The notes under the pieces are model-generated. The model was not told the origin of the DNA. It saw only the letters and a program-made list of their open reading frames with translations, and did not search any database. Positions 18,046 through 28,131 of a stretch of DNA of 56,620 nucleotides are shown here, in pieces. The position numbers and the translations under genes were made by a program. The stretch's first letter is position 1; the number at the start of each line of letters is the position of its first letter. Source of the stretch: Candidatus Moraniibacteriota bacterium (GTDB lineage Bacteria > Patescibacteriota > Minisyncoccia > CAIUEV01 > JAHKAQ01); NCBI GenBank assembly GCA_014729795.1, contig WJJI01000028.1:1-56620 (forward strand). The letters are read 5' to 3'.

Positions 18046-18059
18046 TTTTTTTATTTTAA

Positions 18060-18127
18060 GAATTATACGTTAAAAAATTTTCATAATCATTGTTTAACGG
18101 TTCAAAAAATTACCAAACGTATAATTC
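18060..18127. repeat. palindromic intergenic element, copy C
   Basis: GAATTATACGTT (18060-18071) and AACGTATAATTC (18116-18127) are perfect 12-bp inverted repeats. The right side reads AAAAAATTACCAAACGT, the same end signature as the copies at 6664 and 31472. It lies in the 98-bp spacer between ftsW/rodA and the membrane protein gene. Confidence 0.7.
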
Positions 18128-18143
18128 CCGCTTTTTTAAAAAA

Positions 18144-19235
18144 CTAAGATTGTTTAGAAATATTCAATAAAATTCCGGTTCCGACTAAAGACACAATCAG
18201 AGCCGAAGCTCCATAAGAAATAAAGGGCAGAGGTATTCCTGTTAAAGGAATCAGGGAGGTAATGGCTGCAATATTAATAAATGCTTGAAAAACAAACCAA
18301 GTGGTTATCCCTCCCGCCACCAGTCTAGCAAAAGTATCTTGCGCTCTCTTGGTAATTAAATAACCTCGCCAAGCAATGATTAAAAATAAAAGCACCACTA
18401 AAAATCCCCCGATCATGCCTAGTTCTTCACAAATAATTGCAAAAATTGAGTCTCCAATCGGTTCTGGTAAATATAAAAACTTTTGTCTGCCTAAACCCAA
18501 ACCGTTGCCCCAAAAACCGCCACTGCCTATAGCAATTAAAGCTTGATTTATTTGATAGCCGATTCCGCGCGGATCTGTTTCCGGATTCAAAAAAACCGTA
18601 AATCTTGCCATTCTGTAAGGAGCAAACACAATCAGCAAGTACAAACTCAAAAGCCCTATCATAATTAAAAGAAGCAAATGCGCTAATCTTCCCTGAGCCA
18701 AAAAAAATATAGTTACCGATATGATAACGATTATTCCTAATGTTCCAATATCTGGTTGTTTAATAATTAAAACAGCCATCACTAAGATAACCGCAAAAAA
18801 AGGTAAAAATCCTTCGGTAAAATCTTTAATTTTTTGCTCGCGTTTCGATAACCAAGCCGATAAGTATAAAATAACCGCCAATTTAGCAATTTCAGTTGGT
18901 TGCACGTTGATCGGACCTAAATTTAGCCATCTGGTCGATCCTTGATAATTCTCGCCCAAACCCGGAATAAAAACCGCCATTAGTAAGCCCAAAACCAATA
19001 AAAACAAAGGAAAAGCGATTCTTTCCCAAATCTTATAATTAATATTTTGAGCGATAAACCAAACTATCAAACCCGGTATAACTCCAAAATACAGTTGGTG
19101 GAAAAAAAAGTAATAAGGCTGACCATAATTATTCATCGATAAAACAAATCCGGCTGAAAAAATCACCAGCATACCAAACAATAGCAAGCAAAAAGTAGTT
19201 ATCATTAATGGCTTATCCGCGTTTCTTCTTGTCAT
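18144..19235 (-). CDS. ftsW: SEDS-family peptidoglycan polymerase, FtsW/RodA
   Basis: This 363-residue polytopic protein has about ten membrane segments. Family signatures are GSTRWLNLGPINVQPTEIAKL, QPDIGT, NPETDPRGIGYQINQALIAIGSGG and FAIICEELG, ending PLPFISYGASALIVSL. SEDS proteins polymerise glycan strands from lipid II together with a class B penicillin-binding protein; one is encoded at 32531-34402. FtsW and RodA cannot be told apart with certainty from sequence alone. Its ATG overlaps the trmD stop by 4 nt (ATGA), indicating translational coupling. Confidence 0.9.
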   Translation of the reverse strand: MTRRNADKPLMITTFCLLLFGMLVIFSAGFVLSMNNYGQPYYFFFHQLYFGVIPGLIVWFIAQNINYKIWERIAFPLFLLVLGLLMAVFIPGLGENYQGSTRWLNLGPINVQPTEIAKLAVILYLSAWLSKREQKIKDFTEGFLPFFAVILVMAVLIIKQPDIGTLGIIVIISVTIFFLAQGRLAHLLLLIMIGLLSLYLLIVFAPYRMARFTVFLNPETDPRGIGYQINQALIAIGSGGFWGNGLGLGRQKFLYLPEPIGDSIFAIICEELGMIGGFLVVLLFLIIAWRGYLITKRAQDTFARLVAGGITTWFVFQAFINIAAITSLIPLTGIPLPFISYGASALIVSLVGTGILLNISKQS

Positions 19236-19888
19236 TGTTTGCTTTTATCTTGTCTCCATTTTTTAATCTTTTGATGATTACCGCTAAGTAAAACCTTGGG
19301 CACCCGCCAATCCTGAAAAACTTCCGGTCGGGTATATTGAGGATATTCGCTAACTATTCCCTTTTCATAAGACTCCTCCAACAGGGATTGTTCATTGCCT
19401 AACACTCCTTGCGCCAATCTTGCGGTTGAATCAATTATAACCGCGGCCGCCAATTCGCCGCCGCTTAAAATATACCGCCCAATCGAAATCGCTTCATCGC
19501 AAACATGATCCTCTACCCGCTGATCAACCCCTTCGTACCGACCGCAGACAAAAATGATTCGATCATACTTAGTCAATTCAATGGCTTTTTTTTGAGTAAA
19601 AACCTTGGATCCGGCCGCCAATAAAATCACTCTGGTTTTTTGAGATTTGAGTTTGGCTTGTTTTCTCAAGTAGTTCACCGCCTTATAAACCGGCTCGACT
19701 CTCATCACCATGCCTGGCCCACCGCCAAAAGGTTTATCGTCCACGGACTTATGTTTATCTGTGGTAAAATCTCTTAGATCATGAAAATTAACCTTTAATA
19801 ATTTCCTTTCCCTGGCCTTACCCAAAACCCCTTGCTCAAAATAAAGTTCCAGCGCTTGTGGAAAAATTGTCAGCACATCAAAAATCAT
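19232..19888 (-). CDS. trmD: tRNA (guanine-37-N1)-methyltransferase
   Basis: This 218-residue SPOUT methyltransferase makes m1G37 in tRNAs to prevent +1 frameshifting. It begins MIFDVLTIFPQ and carries the SAM-binding trefoil-knot motifs FVCGRYEGVDQRV, ISIGRYILSGGELAA and the DDKPFGGGPGM loop. Length is slightly below the usual 240-250 because of a short C-terminal domain. It is the first gene of a minus-strand pair overlapping ftsW/rodA by 4 nt, and divergent from the DUF554 gene across 172 nt of A/T-rich spacer. Confidence 0.96.
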   Translation of the reverse strand: MIFDVLTIFPQALELYFEQGVLGKARERKLLKVNFHDLRDFTTDKHKSVDDKPFGGGPGMVMRVEPVYKAVNYLRKQAKLKSQKTRVILLAAGSKVFTQKKAIELTKYDRIIFVCGRYEGVDQRVEDHVCDEAISIGRYILSGGELAAAVIIDSTARLAQGVLGNEQSLLEESYEKGIVSEYPQYTRPEVFQDWRVPKVLLSGNHQKIKKWRQDKSKQ

Positions 19889-20060
19889 TTGCGTATTTTT
19901 ATTTTTATTATCATCTCCGCTTTTTTATTCCCTCTTTACAATTCCTTATCTCTCTATATTATTTAATTTAAACAACAAAATCAAATTTATTAAATTTTAA
20001 AACCGTAACAAGATTCTTTGGTAATAATGGTAATATTTTCTATATCATTGTAATTAAACT

Positions 20061-20738
20061 ATGACAGGCACCCTCCTTAACGCAACTTTAGTTATCCTGG
20101 GCGGTTTAACCGGTATGTTCTTGAGCTCTAGGCTACCCAAAGCCTTAACTAAAATGATTCTTAATGTCATAGGTTTATTAATTTTGATTTTAGCCATTGG
20201 TATGGCTTTGGAATTCAATCAATTGCTTATCGTGGCTTTAAGTTTATTATTTGGCTCAACCCTAGGACAAGCCTTAAAATTAGAAAAAAGAGTAAAGCGT
20301 CTTTCTCAAAACTTAAAACAAAAAATCAGAATTAAAAACCCTGAATTCTCTCAAGGATTTATTACTGCCTCTTTGGTGATTTGCGTAGGCGCCTTAGCTA
20401 TTATTGGTCCTATCCAAGAAGGTCTGGGTCTGGGTAGAGAGTTACTTGTCACCAAGGCGATTTTAGACTTTTTTGTAATCATGAGTTTAGCTTCTAATTA
20501 TGGGGTTGGAGTTTTATTTTCTTTTTTGCCGCTTCTAATCTATCAAGGATCGATCGCTCTTTTGGCCCAATGGGCGCAAAATTTTTTCACTGATCAAATT
20601 ATCACGGATTTAAGTGCCGTGGGTGGGATTCTACTGCTAGCTTTAGCTCTAAACATCTTGAAAATCAAAAATATCTCTATTACCAATCTACTTCCAAGTT
20701 TAATTTTTGTTGTGGTTTTAACTTATATTTTTGGTTAA
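20061..20738 (+). CDS. DUF554 family membrane protein
   Basis: This 225-residue polytopic protein begins MTGTLLNATLVILGGLTGM, typical of the DUF554 (YdfK/YqgA) family, and has six to seven hydrophobic helices with LLFGSTLGQALKLE and ASLVICVGALAIIGPIQEGLG. The family is a small uncharacterised membrane group often thought to be transport-related. It starts a plus-strand group with the CorA-type gene (76 nt later) and cysS. Substrate unknown. Confidence 0.85.
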   Translation: MTGTLLNATLVILGGLTGMFLSSRLPKALTKMILNVIGLLILILAIGMALEFNQLLIVALSLLFGSTLGQALKLEKRVKRLSQNLKQKIRIKNPEFSQGFITASLVICVGALAIIGPIQEGLGLGRELLVTKAILDFFVIMSLASNYGVGVLFSFLPLLIYQGSIALLAQWAQNFFTDQIITDLSAVGGILLLALALNILKIKNISITNLLPSLIFVVVLTYIFG

Positions 20739-20748
20739 AAAGCTCGAA

Positions 20749-20777
20749 TTGGCAAACATTTGCTTTTTTGTTAAGAT
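20749..20777 (+). promoter_or_regulatory. candidate sigma70 promoter upstream of the CorA-type gene
   Basis: TTGGCA (20749-20754) is followed after exactly 17 nt by TAAGAT (20772-20777), which would start transcription about 30 nt before the CorA-type start. Each box matches consensus at four or five of six positions. Confidence 0.35.
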
Positions 20778-20814
20778 TAGCTCAATATCAATCTAGATTA
20801 GGCAAAAAATATTT

Positions 20815-21714
20815 ATGAAATCCATTAAAACCCCAAATTATAATTGGCTTTATTTTGAAAATCCGGATAAAGACGATTTGGCCGCTATTCAAAAAATATT
20901 CACCTTACATCCGGTTGTGCTAAGCGAATTTAATAGTCCAACCTACCGTCCAAGAGTGAATCAATATGAAAACTATACCTTTATGGTGCTTCATTTTCCG
21001 GTTTACGACAAGCAATCCCGTACTCCCAAAACCGGTGAGGTCGATGTTTTAATCAATGACCAATATTTAATTACCAGCTGCAACTATCACCAACGTGGTC
21101 TTTTTCAATTTTTTGAAAAAACCAGAAAAAATCAAGCATCTCTTACCGGCAACCATCAACCTGAAAATACTTGGGCATTATTGCTAATGGCCTTTGATGC
21201 TTTAATGAACGCTTGTTTTCCCAAGCTTGATCATATTAGCAGCCGACTCGAAACAATCGAAGAAAATATTTTCCAGGGTCGAGAAAAAGAAATGGTTCAA
21301 GAAATTTCTCTGGTTAAAAGAGATATTTTAAACTTCCGCCGTTCCATAAAACCCCAACGGTCAATTTTGGAATCTTTAGCCGCCACTCAATCTTTTAAAA
21401 ATAATCAAGACCTTAAAACTCGGATAAATGATATCATCGGCACCAATATTCGCATTTGGAATGTTTTGCAAAATCACAAAGAAGTCATGGATTCGCTCGA
21501 AGCCACAAATGATTCTCTATTTTCTTACAAACTAAACCAAAACATGAAGGCTTTGGCTATTATTTCTATTATTTTTCTGCCTTCCACTTTAGCGGCTAGT
21601 TTATTTGGCGCCAACACTATCATGCCCATTCAAAATTTTTGGCAAGCTCTAGGCATTACCTTGATTCTTATGGTCATGATGCTTATAATCGTTAAACTAA
21701 AGAAATGGCTTTAA
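20815..21714 (+). CDS. corA: CorA-family divalent cation transporter with variant GAN signature
   Basis: This 299-residue protein has the CorA plan: an N-terminal cytoplasmic alpha/beta domain, a long helix (about 130-250, e.g. LETIEENIFQG, RRSIKPQRSIL) and two C-terminal membrane helices (about 242-262 and 275-295). CorA proteins carry Mg2+, Co2+ or Ni2+ as pentamers. The canonical pore-mouth GMN tripeptide is replaced by GAN (G265-A266-N267, in SLFGANTIMP), so selectivity or direction may differ. It ends in a basic KLKKWL tail. It overlaps cysS by 10 nt in a different frame. Confidence 0.88.
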   Translation: MKSIKTPNYNWLYFENPDKDDLAAIQKIFTLHPVVLSEFNSPTYRPRVNQYENYTFMVLHFPVYDKQSRTPKTGEVDVLINDQYLITSCNYHQRGLFQFFEKTRKNQASLTGNHQPENTWALLLMAFDALMNACFPKLDHISSRLETIEENIFQGREKEMVQEISLVKRDILNFRRSIKPQRSILESLAATQSFKNNQDLKTRINDIIGTNIRIWNVLQNHKEVMDSLEATNDSLFSYKLNQNMKALAIISIIFLPSTLAASLFGANTIMPIQNFWQALGITLILMVMMLIIVKLKKWL

Positions 21715-23195
21715 AGCTATACAATTCCTTAACCAAAAAAAAGCAATTATTTAAAAGCTTGAAAAAAAACCAAGTCAAGCTTTACACCTGCGGCCCCACA
21801 GTTTACGATTATGCCCATATCGGCAATCTATGGTCTTATCTAACCGCGGATGTTTTACGCCGTTATTTAGAGTTTCTCGGTTTTCAAGTTAAACATGTCA
21901 AAAATATAACCGATGTGGGTCACTTTACCGATGATGAAGAAGTTGAGCCAACAGGTGAAGACAAGATAGAGAAAGCTGCGCGACGCGAAAAAAAAACTCC
22001 TTTGGAAATAGCTCGTTACTACACTCGCTACTATCTCAAGGATGAAGCGAAACTTAACATTAAAAAACCGCATGTTCAACCTCGACCCACCCAAGAAATC
22101 CCCCAAATCATTAAAATCATTCAAGATTTAATCAAAAAAAAGTACGCTTACGAAACCTCCGATGGTGTTTATTTTAATGTTAAGCACTTTCAAGCTTATG
22201 GAAAACTATCCGGTAACACTCTAAACAAAATTCAAGCCGGTGCCCGAGTTCAAATCAATGAAAACAAAAAAAATCCCGCTGATTTTGCTTTATGGATCAA
22301 ACGGGTGGGCAAAAACAAAAAACATACCCTGCATTGGCCAAGCCCTTGGGGTCAAGGATTTCCAGGCTGGCATATTGAATGTACCGCCATGGCCACCAAA
22401 TACCTGGGGGGCTCGATTGACATTCATACTGGAGGAGAAGACAACATCTTCCCGCATCACGAATGTGAAATCGCTCAAAGTCAGGCTTATACCGGTAAAA
22501 AATTTGTTCGTTTCTGGATTCATACCCGACATTTTTATCTAGATAATCAAAAAATGTCCAAATCGCTAAAAAACATCTATACTTTATCCAAAACCCCTTC
22601 TAACAAATACCCCAGTTTAGAGCAAAGAGGCTATCAACCCTTAGCCTTCCGTTTGCTTAAACTGCAATCCCACTATCGCAGCAAAGCCAATTTCTCTTTT
22701 AAGGCCCTGGATCAAGCCAGTAAAAATCTACAAAAAATCAACCAGCTTTATCAAGAGCTCCGGGATTTTCCTCAAACAAACAATCCAAAACCAAAACAAA
22801 CCGGCGCTAAAGCTAAATCAATTAACGTCCGTTCTTACTTAAAAAAGTTCATCCAAGCGCTCAATCAAGACCTAAACACTCCTTTGGCGGTTAGCGTACT
22901 TTTAGATTTGGTAAAAAACACCAACAAAACCATAAAAAACCAAACCTTATCTAATCCTAAACAGGTACTGGCCACACTAGAAAAATTAGATCAAGTTTTT
23001 GCTATTTTAACTAAAACCTCAAAATCCAAACAAGTTATTCCCCGCAACATTAAAAAACTTGCTCAAAAAAGAGAACAAGCTCGTCAACAAAAAAAATTTA
23101 AACTAGCTGATCAACTCAGAGATAAAATTATAGCTCAAGGTTACAAAATAATCGACACAAGCAAAGGATCTAAAATTAAAACTAAAAACTTATGA
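21705..23195 (+). CDS. cysS: cysteinyl-tRNA synthetase
   Basis: This 496-residue class I synthetase charges tRNA-Cys. It has the zinc-binding first cysteine in LYTCGPTVYDYAHIGN with the HIGH-type motif, the second zinc region WHIECTAMA, HHECEIAQ, and the KMSKS motif KMSKSLKN. The K/Q-rich C-terminal domain ends QKKFKLADQLRDKIIAQGY, typical of the family. Length is normal. The start overlaps the CorA-type gene by 10 nt. The stop lies 7 nt from that of a convergent hypothetical gene with no hairpin between them. Confidence 0.97.
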   Translation: MALKLYNSLTKKKQLFKSLKKNQVKLYTCGPTVYDYAHIGNLWSYLTADVLRRYLEFLGFQVKHVKNITDVGHFTDDEEVEPTGEDKIEKAARREKKTPLEIARYYTRYYLKDEAKLNIKKPHVQPRPTQEIPQIIKIIQDLIKKKYAYETSDGVYFNVKHFQAYGKLSGNTLNKIQAGARVQINENKKNPADFALWIKRVGKNKKHTLHWPSPWGQGFPGWHIECTAMATKYLGGSIDIHTGGEDNIFPHHECEIAQSQAYTGKKFVRFWIHTRHFYLDNQKMSKSLKNIYTLSKTPSNKYPSLEQRGYQPLAFRLLKLQSHYRSKANFSFKALDQASKNLQKINQLYQELRDFPQTNNPKPKQTGAKAKSINVRSYLKKFIQALNQDLNTPLAVSVLLDLVKNTNKTIKNQTLSNPKQVLATLEKLDQVFAILTKTSKSKQVIPRNIKKLAQKREQARQQKKFKLADQLRDKIIAQGYKIIDTSKGSKIKTKNL

Positions 23196-23202
23196 ACCAT
23201 GA

Positions 23203-23883
23203 TCATCCAGGAACTGATTTACCCCTCCCCTTTTTTAAATATCCTTTCCATAACGCATCAACCAAATTGGTAAGATTTTGGTTTGGTAAATCCAAGCCTA
23301 TTAGGTTTTTATTATCTATACTGCTACCAATCAACATATGAAATAATAATGTCTTTTTTAAAGCTTGATAAGCTGTCTGGCAATCCATAAAAGCTTCATC
23401 GGCTTCTCTAATTTGATCAATATCCAAATTTTGTGTTAAAGCTCGAATCTTTGATTCTATTACGTTATAATAATTAGAAGATTTTTCTTGATTAATAACT
23501 TCGTCTTTAATCCTTGCTAACCTCAAACAAGCCTGCATCTGTTTAAGTATCTTTAATAATTCTCCATTGGGCAAATCCACATTCATATCTTCAAGTTTAC
23601 CTAAATCAAATGTTCCTCCGACTAACGCATGTCCTAATAAAATAGTTTCTGGCTCTGAATCATAAAAAGAATTATTAGAAATTTTTTCTTGTGTTATTTT
23701 ATCGTAAACTCTTCCAACAATACCATTAATTATGGTAAGTAGAGTAAATTTAGATTTTTTATCTTCAAAAACATTTAAAAACTTTAATCTAACCGATTTT
23801 GCGTATTCATATTTCTCTTTTTTGCTGAGCGATTTCCATTTTATCGGATCTTCGTAGCTCCTGGGCCTTTCATAATAATTCAC
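23203..23883 (-). CDS. hypothetical protein
   Basis: This 226-residue soluble protein has no signal peptide, membrane segment or clear catalytic motif. It is largely helical and begins with an aromatic, charged segment (MNYYERPRSYEDPIKWKSL). A central pattern ETILLGHALVGGTFDLGKLEDMN and a C-terminal LDLPNQNLTNLVDALWKGY are the most distinctive stretches. It starts 9 nt after the adenosine-deaminase-like gene stop, so it probably belongs to the same transcription unit. I do not recognise the family. Confidence 0.6.
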   Translation of the reverse strand: MNYYERPRSYEDPIKWKSLSKKEKYEYAKSVRLKFLNVFEDKKSKFTLLTIINGIVGRVYDKITQEKISNNSFYDSEPETILLGHALVGGTFDLGKLEDMNVDLPNGELLKILKQMQACLRLARIKDEVINQEKSSNYYNVIESKIRALTQNLDIDQIREADEAFMDCQTAYQALKKTLLFHMLIGSSIDNKNLIGLDLPNQNLTNLVDALWKGYLKKGRGKSVPG

Positions 23884-23892
23884 AAAAATTTT

Positions 23893-25014
23893 TTAATTAT
23901 CAATAAAACTGGCCTTTTTGGCTATATCAAGACATTTCATAAGCTGGTTCTGACTCAAAACCTTATTGTCGAATAAATGTTTAAACTCTTTGGCTAATCC
24001 GGTTTGCGCCAAGTAAGGCCCGTCAGTGTTGATAGCAAATTCAATATCATTTGCTAAAAAAGTTTTTAAAATAAAACGCATCTCTTGCCAATCCTTTACT
24101 GTGCCTGTCAATAAATTCATACTAGGACATACCTCTAAAACAATCCGGTTTTTCTTTATCATTTTCATAGCTTTTTGATTCCACGCCGCTTTAATACCAT
24201 GTCCAATCCGATCCGGTTTGATCGCTTCAATTACTTTAATTACCCGCTCCCCGGTTGTATTATATGCTTCGCCGGTATGAACCGTAATGCCTAAACCTGC
24301 TTGCTTGGCTTTTTTAAATAATTCAATATATTGCTTTAGATAATCGCTGTCTTCAAAATTTAGATATTTTGGATTAGTAATGTCCACTCCGATGTTTTCT
24401 TTAAAGTGCTTTTTATAAGCCTTAAAGCTCTTTTCTTTTTTAAAATAAAATTCTTCAGGTCCGGTTATATCAATCCCAACCACGCCTCGGTCTTTATAAT
24501 CTACGGCTTTTTCCATAATAATTTTATTGTAATCATAATGCAGACGCCGATCAAGACAAAAAATCAATCCCGCTTTTACCCCATAATCAAGCATGGCTCG
24601 TTCCATCCCCCTGATAGCTGCGTGAATGATATGATCCATATCAATCTCGCCACCCCGGGTTCGAAATAAAGGATTAAATCGCAACTCAATCACCGAAACA
24701 TTAGCTGATCGATATTCTTTAGAAATAACATTATAAATCCCCCTTTCGATGGCTTTGGGACTGCTTTGAATCTTCTCCGTCCACTCGTAAACTTTATGCA
24801 GGTCTTCCATGTTGTCAATATTGCGTAAAAACATCACAAAATCCCAATAATCCTTAACCGGTAATTTTATTCCCTGACTGTGAGCAATTTCCCATAAGGT
24901 GTGAGGGCTCATGGCTCCACCAATATGAATATGCAGGTCAATTAAATCATGTCTTAAAAAATTCTTAATAAATTTTTGATCCAATTTGTCCTTTTCTCTG
25001 ATTTTTACCTTCAT
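23893..25014 (-). CDS. adenosine-deaminase-like metal-dependent hydrolase
   Basis: This 373-residue amidohydrolase has the adenosine deaminase layout: metal ligands H28-x-H30 (LHIHIGG), a later VHTGE with catalytic glutamate, RIGHG and NTDGP. Family members deaminate adenosine, adenine, AMP or related purines to hypoxanthine compounds. Two positions differ from classical enzymes: the acidic residue after the first histidine pair is glycine (HIHIGG), and the usual NTDDP is NTDGP. The substrate may therefore not be adenosine. It overlaps the phosphoesterase gene by 4 nt. Confidence 0.8.
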   Translation of the reverse strand: MKVKIREKDKLDQKFIKNFLRHDLIDLHIHIGGAMSPHTLWEIAHSQGIKLPVKDYWDFVMFLRNIDNMEDLHKVYEWTEKIQSSPKAIERGIYNVISKEYRSANVSVIELRFNPLFRTRGGEIDMDHIIHAAIRGMERAMLDYGVKAGLIFCLDRRLHYDYNKIIMEKAVDYKDRGVVGIDITGPEEFYFKKEKSFKAYKKHFKENIGVDITNPKYLNFEDSDYLKQYIELFKKAKQAGLGITVHTGEAYNTTGERVIKVIEAIKPDRIGHGIKAAWNQKAMKMIKKNRIVLEVCPSMNLLTGTVKDWQEMRFILKTFLANDIEFAINTDGPYLAQTGLAKEFKHLFDNKVLSQNQLMKCLDIAKKASFIDN

Positions 25015-25520
25015 ATCTTTATTATTTTGCCTTGATTATTGTTTAAATTATAAACAGCTACGCTGGGTTGAATTTTTTTCCGAACCGGTCGACCATAATA
25101 ACCCATCACTGATCCGGGATTAATAACTATGGTTTGGTTATGCTGTTCGATTTGCGCCCAATGAGTGTGCCCGCAAAACACCAAATCGTAACGACCCGAA
25201 TCGATAATTTTTTGTAAAAAGTTTTGATCATGCCCATGATAAACAGCTATTTTTTTATTTTGCTGCCTGTCTTCAAGCAATCGATCGCTGATCTTAACAT
25301 CTGTTTTCCCCCGAATTTGATAATCCAAATAATTTAAATCGCAATTACCCATCACTCCCCGGATCGCAATTCCTGTTTGAGCAAATTTTTGCATGACTTC
25401 GGGTTCGGTCCAATCTCCACAATGATAAATCCTGCCAACCTGCAGCTGTTGCATCTTAGTTATAGCCTTATCAATATTTTCCCAAACAGAATGCGTATCA
25501 GAAACAATACCTAAAAGCAT
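25011..25520 (-). CDS. YfcE/MJ0936-type metallophosphoesterase
   Basis: This 169-residue single-domain calcineurin-like phosphoesterase has all metal-site motifs in order: GIVSDTH, YHCGDW, GVMGNCD, VYHGH and CGHTHWA, followed by INPGSV. Such enzymes hydrolyse phosphodiesters or phosphomonoesters in the cytosol with two metal ions. Substrate cannot be read from sequence. It overlaps the adenosine-deaminase-like gene by 4 nt, which hints at a shared role in nucleotide turnover. It occupies the place after atpD where atpC is commonly found. Confidence 0.88.
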   Translation of the reverse strand: MLLGIVSDTHSVWENIDKAITKMQQLQVGRIYHCGDWTEPEVMQKFAQTGIAIRGVMGNCDLNYLDYQIRGKTDVKISDRLLEDRQQNKKIAVYHGHDQNFLQKIIDSGRYDLVFCGHTHWAQIEQHNQTIVINPGSVMGYYGRPVRKKIQPSVAVYNLNNNQGKIIKI

Positions 25521-25556
25521 AGTTTTTATTGAATTTAATGAAATACTTTTGCCCTT

Positions 25557-25672
25557 TTAGACAAATTTTAAAAAACATCAACTCGGGATTTTTTCAAAAA
25601 TTTTCTAAAACTTATTGAATACACGTTTCCAAAAAAATTCAGCTTTTTCTGCAAATTTATTATATAATTAAC
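25557..25672. repeat. palindromic intergenic element, copy G (degenerate)
   Basis: CTTATTGAATACACGT matches 15 of 16 bases of the core of copy A (CTTATTGAGTACACGT), followed by C-AAAAAA-TTCAG-TTTTTCTGCAAATTTA, parallel to the right side of copies A and F. The ends have decayed. It fills the spacer between atpD and the phosphoesterase gene. Confidence 0.5.
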
Positions 25673-25696
25673 AAGTCTTTTCAAATGCTTTTTTAT

Positions 25697-27055
<1,359 letters not shown>

Positions 27056-27097
27056 TTAAGATTTATTATAAAGTTTTTCCTGGCGCTTAATGAACCC

Positions 27098-28072
27098 TTA
27101 ATCATTTAAAACCGCCATTCCGGCGCTAATTTCGGCTAATTCCGAAGTAATCGCCGCTTGTCTAGCTTGATTATACTGAAATTCGAAACTTTTAATCATA
27201 TCCATGGCTGTGTCGCTCGCATTCTTCATAGTTAACATGCGCGCGGAAAACTCAGCTGCTTGCGATTCCAAAAAAGCCTGATAAATCTGGCTTTCCACCA
27301 CTTTGGGCAAAATCATTTCCAAAATCTTCTCTTTATTTGGCTCGAAAGTATAATAACGCTCCTCAACTTCAGCTTTCAACTCTTCCATTTCCTGTTCTTC
27401 TGAAACTCCTCGACCCAATTCTTCGAGCTGTCGCTCTAAATCTTTTCTGGAAACCGGCAAGACTTGCCTTAATCTTGGTTTATTTGAAACCGTGGAAATA
27501 AAATCAGTATAAGCAATTACCACTTTATCATATTTTTTAGCCACATAACCATCAATAGCCATTTTCGCCACTGGTTTTAAGTTACTCAAAGTCGACTGTT
27601 CGTTAAAATCATTAAAAACCGCAATCAAATTCCGATTTAATCTTATCATTTCCTCTTCTCCTTTTTTACCCACGGTCACGATCTCAAAAACCGCCTGCTT
27701 TGGATCAATTTTGGGCAAAATCTTGCGATCATGAGTCCTGTTAATCAATAAATTATAAGGATTTTTTAAATTAGTATTAACTTTTCTCAATAATTGGTTA
27801 TTTAATCCGCCACATAAGCCCTTGTTTGAAGTAAAAACAATCAAACAAACTTTTTTTACCGGTCTTATCATTAATAAAGGATGGATTTTGTCCACAGATT
27901 CGGAAATTTTAGTCAAAATTTCCCAAGCCGTTTGCGTGTATTCTCGAGTTCTAATCGCTCTATTGATTACCTTTTTCATCTTCGAAGCCGCCACCATTTC
28001 CATGGCTTTTGTAATTTTGCGAGTATTCCTAATCGATTTTAACCTGGCTTTTAGCTCTTTGGTGTTGCTCAT
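27098..28072 (-). CDS. atpG: F-type ATP synthase gamma subunit
   Basis: This 324-residue central rotor shaft begins with the family helix (KARLKSIRNTRKITKAMEMVAASKM) and ends with the conserved C-terminal helix (TMKNASDTAMDMIKS, QARQAAITSELAEISAG). It couples c-ring rotation to catalysis in beta. It is longer than the usual about 290 residues because of a charged insert (SEEQEMEELKAEVEERYYTF) before the C-terminal helix. It lies between the carbonic-anhydrase-like gene (59 nt) and atpD (51 nt). Confidence 0.97.
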   Translation of the reverse strand: MSNTKELKARLKSIRNTRKITKAMEMVAASKMKKVINRAIRTREYTQTAWEILTKISESVDKIHPLLMIRPVKKVCLIVFTSNKGLCGGLNNQLLRKVNTNLKNPYNLLINRTHDRKILPKIDPKQAVFEIVTVGKKGEEEMIRLNRNLIAVFNDFNEQSTLSNLKPVAKMAIDGYVAKKYDKVVIAYTDFISTVSNKPRLRQVLPVSRKDLERQLEELGRGVSEEQEMEELKAEVEERYYTFEPNKEKILEMILPKVVESQIYQAFLESQAAEFSARMLTMKNASDTAMDMIKSFEFQYNQARQAAITSELAEISAGMAVLND

Positions 28073-28131
28073 TAAAAAATAATTTATTATGCGTAATTTT
28101 TTGAATTCAAATCCTAACGCTTATTTAATCA

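Noticed and set aside
22240-22542. 100-codon frame inside cysS
   Set aside because: Out-of-frame shadow of the conserved cysS core.
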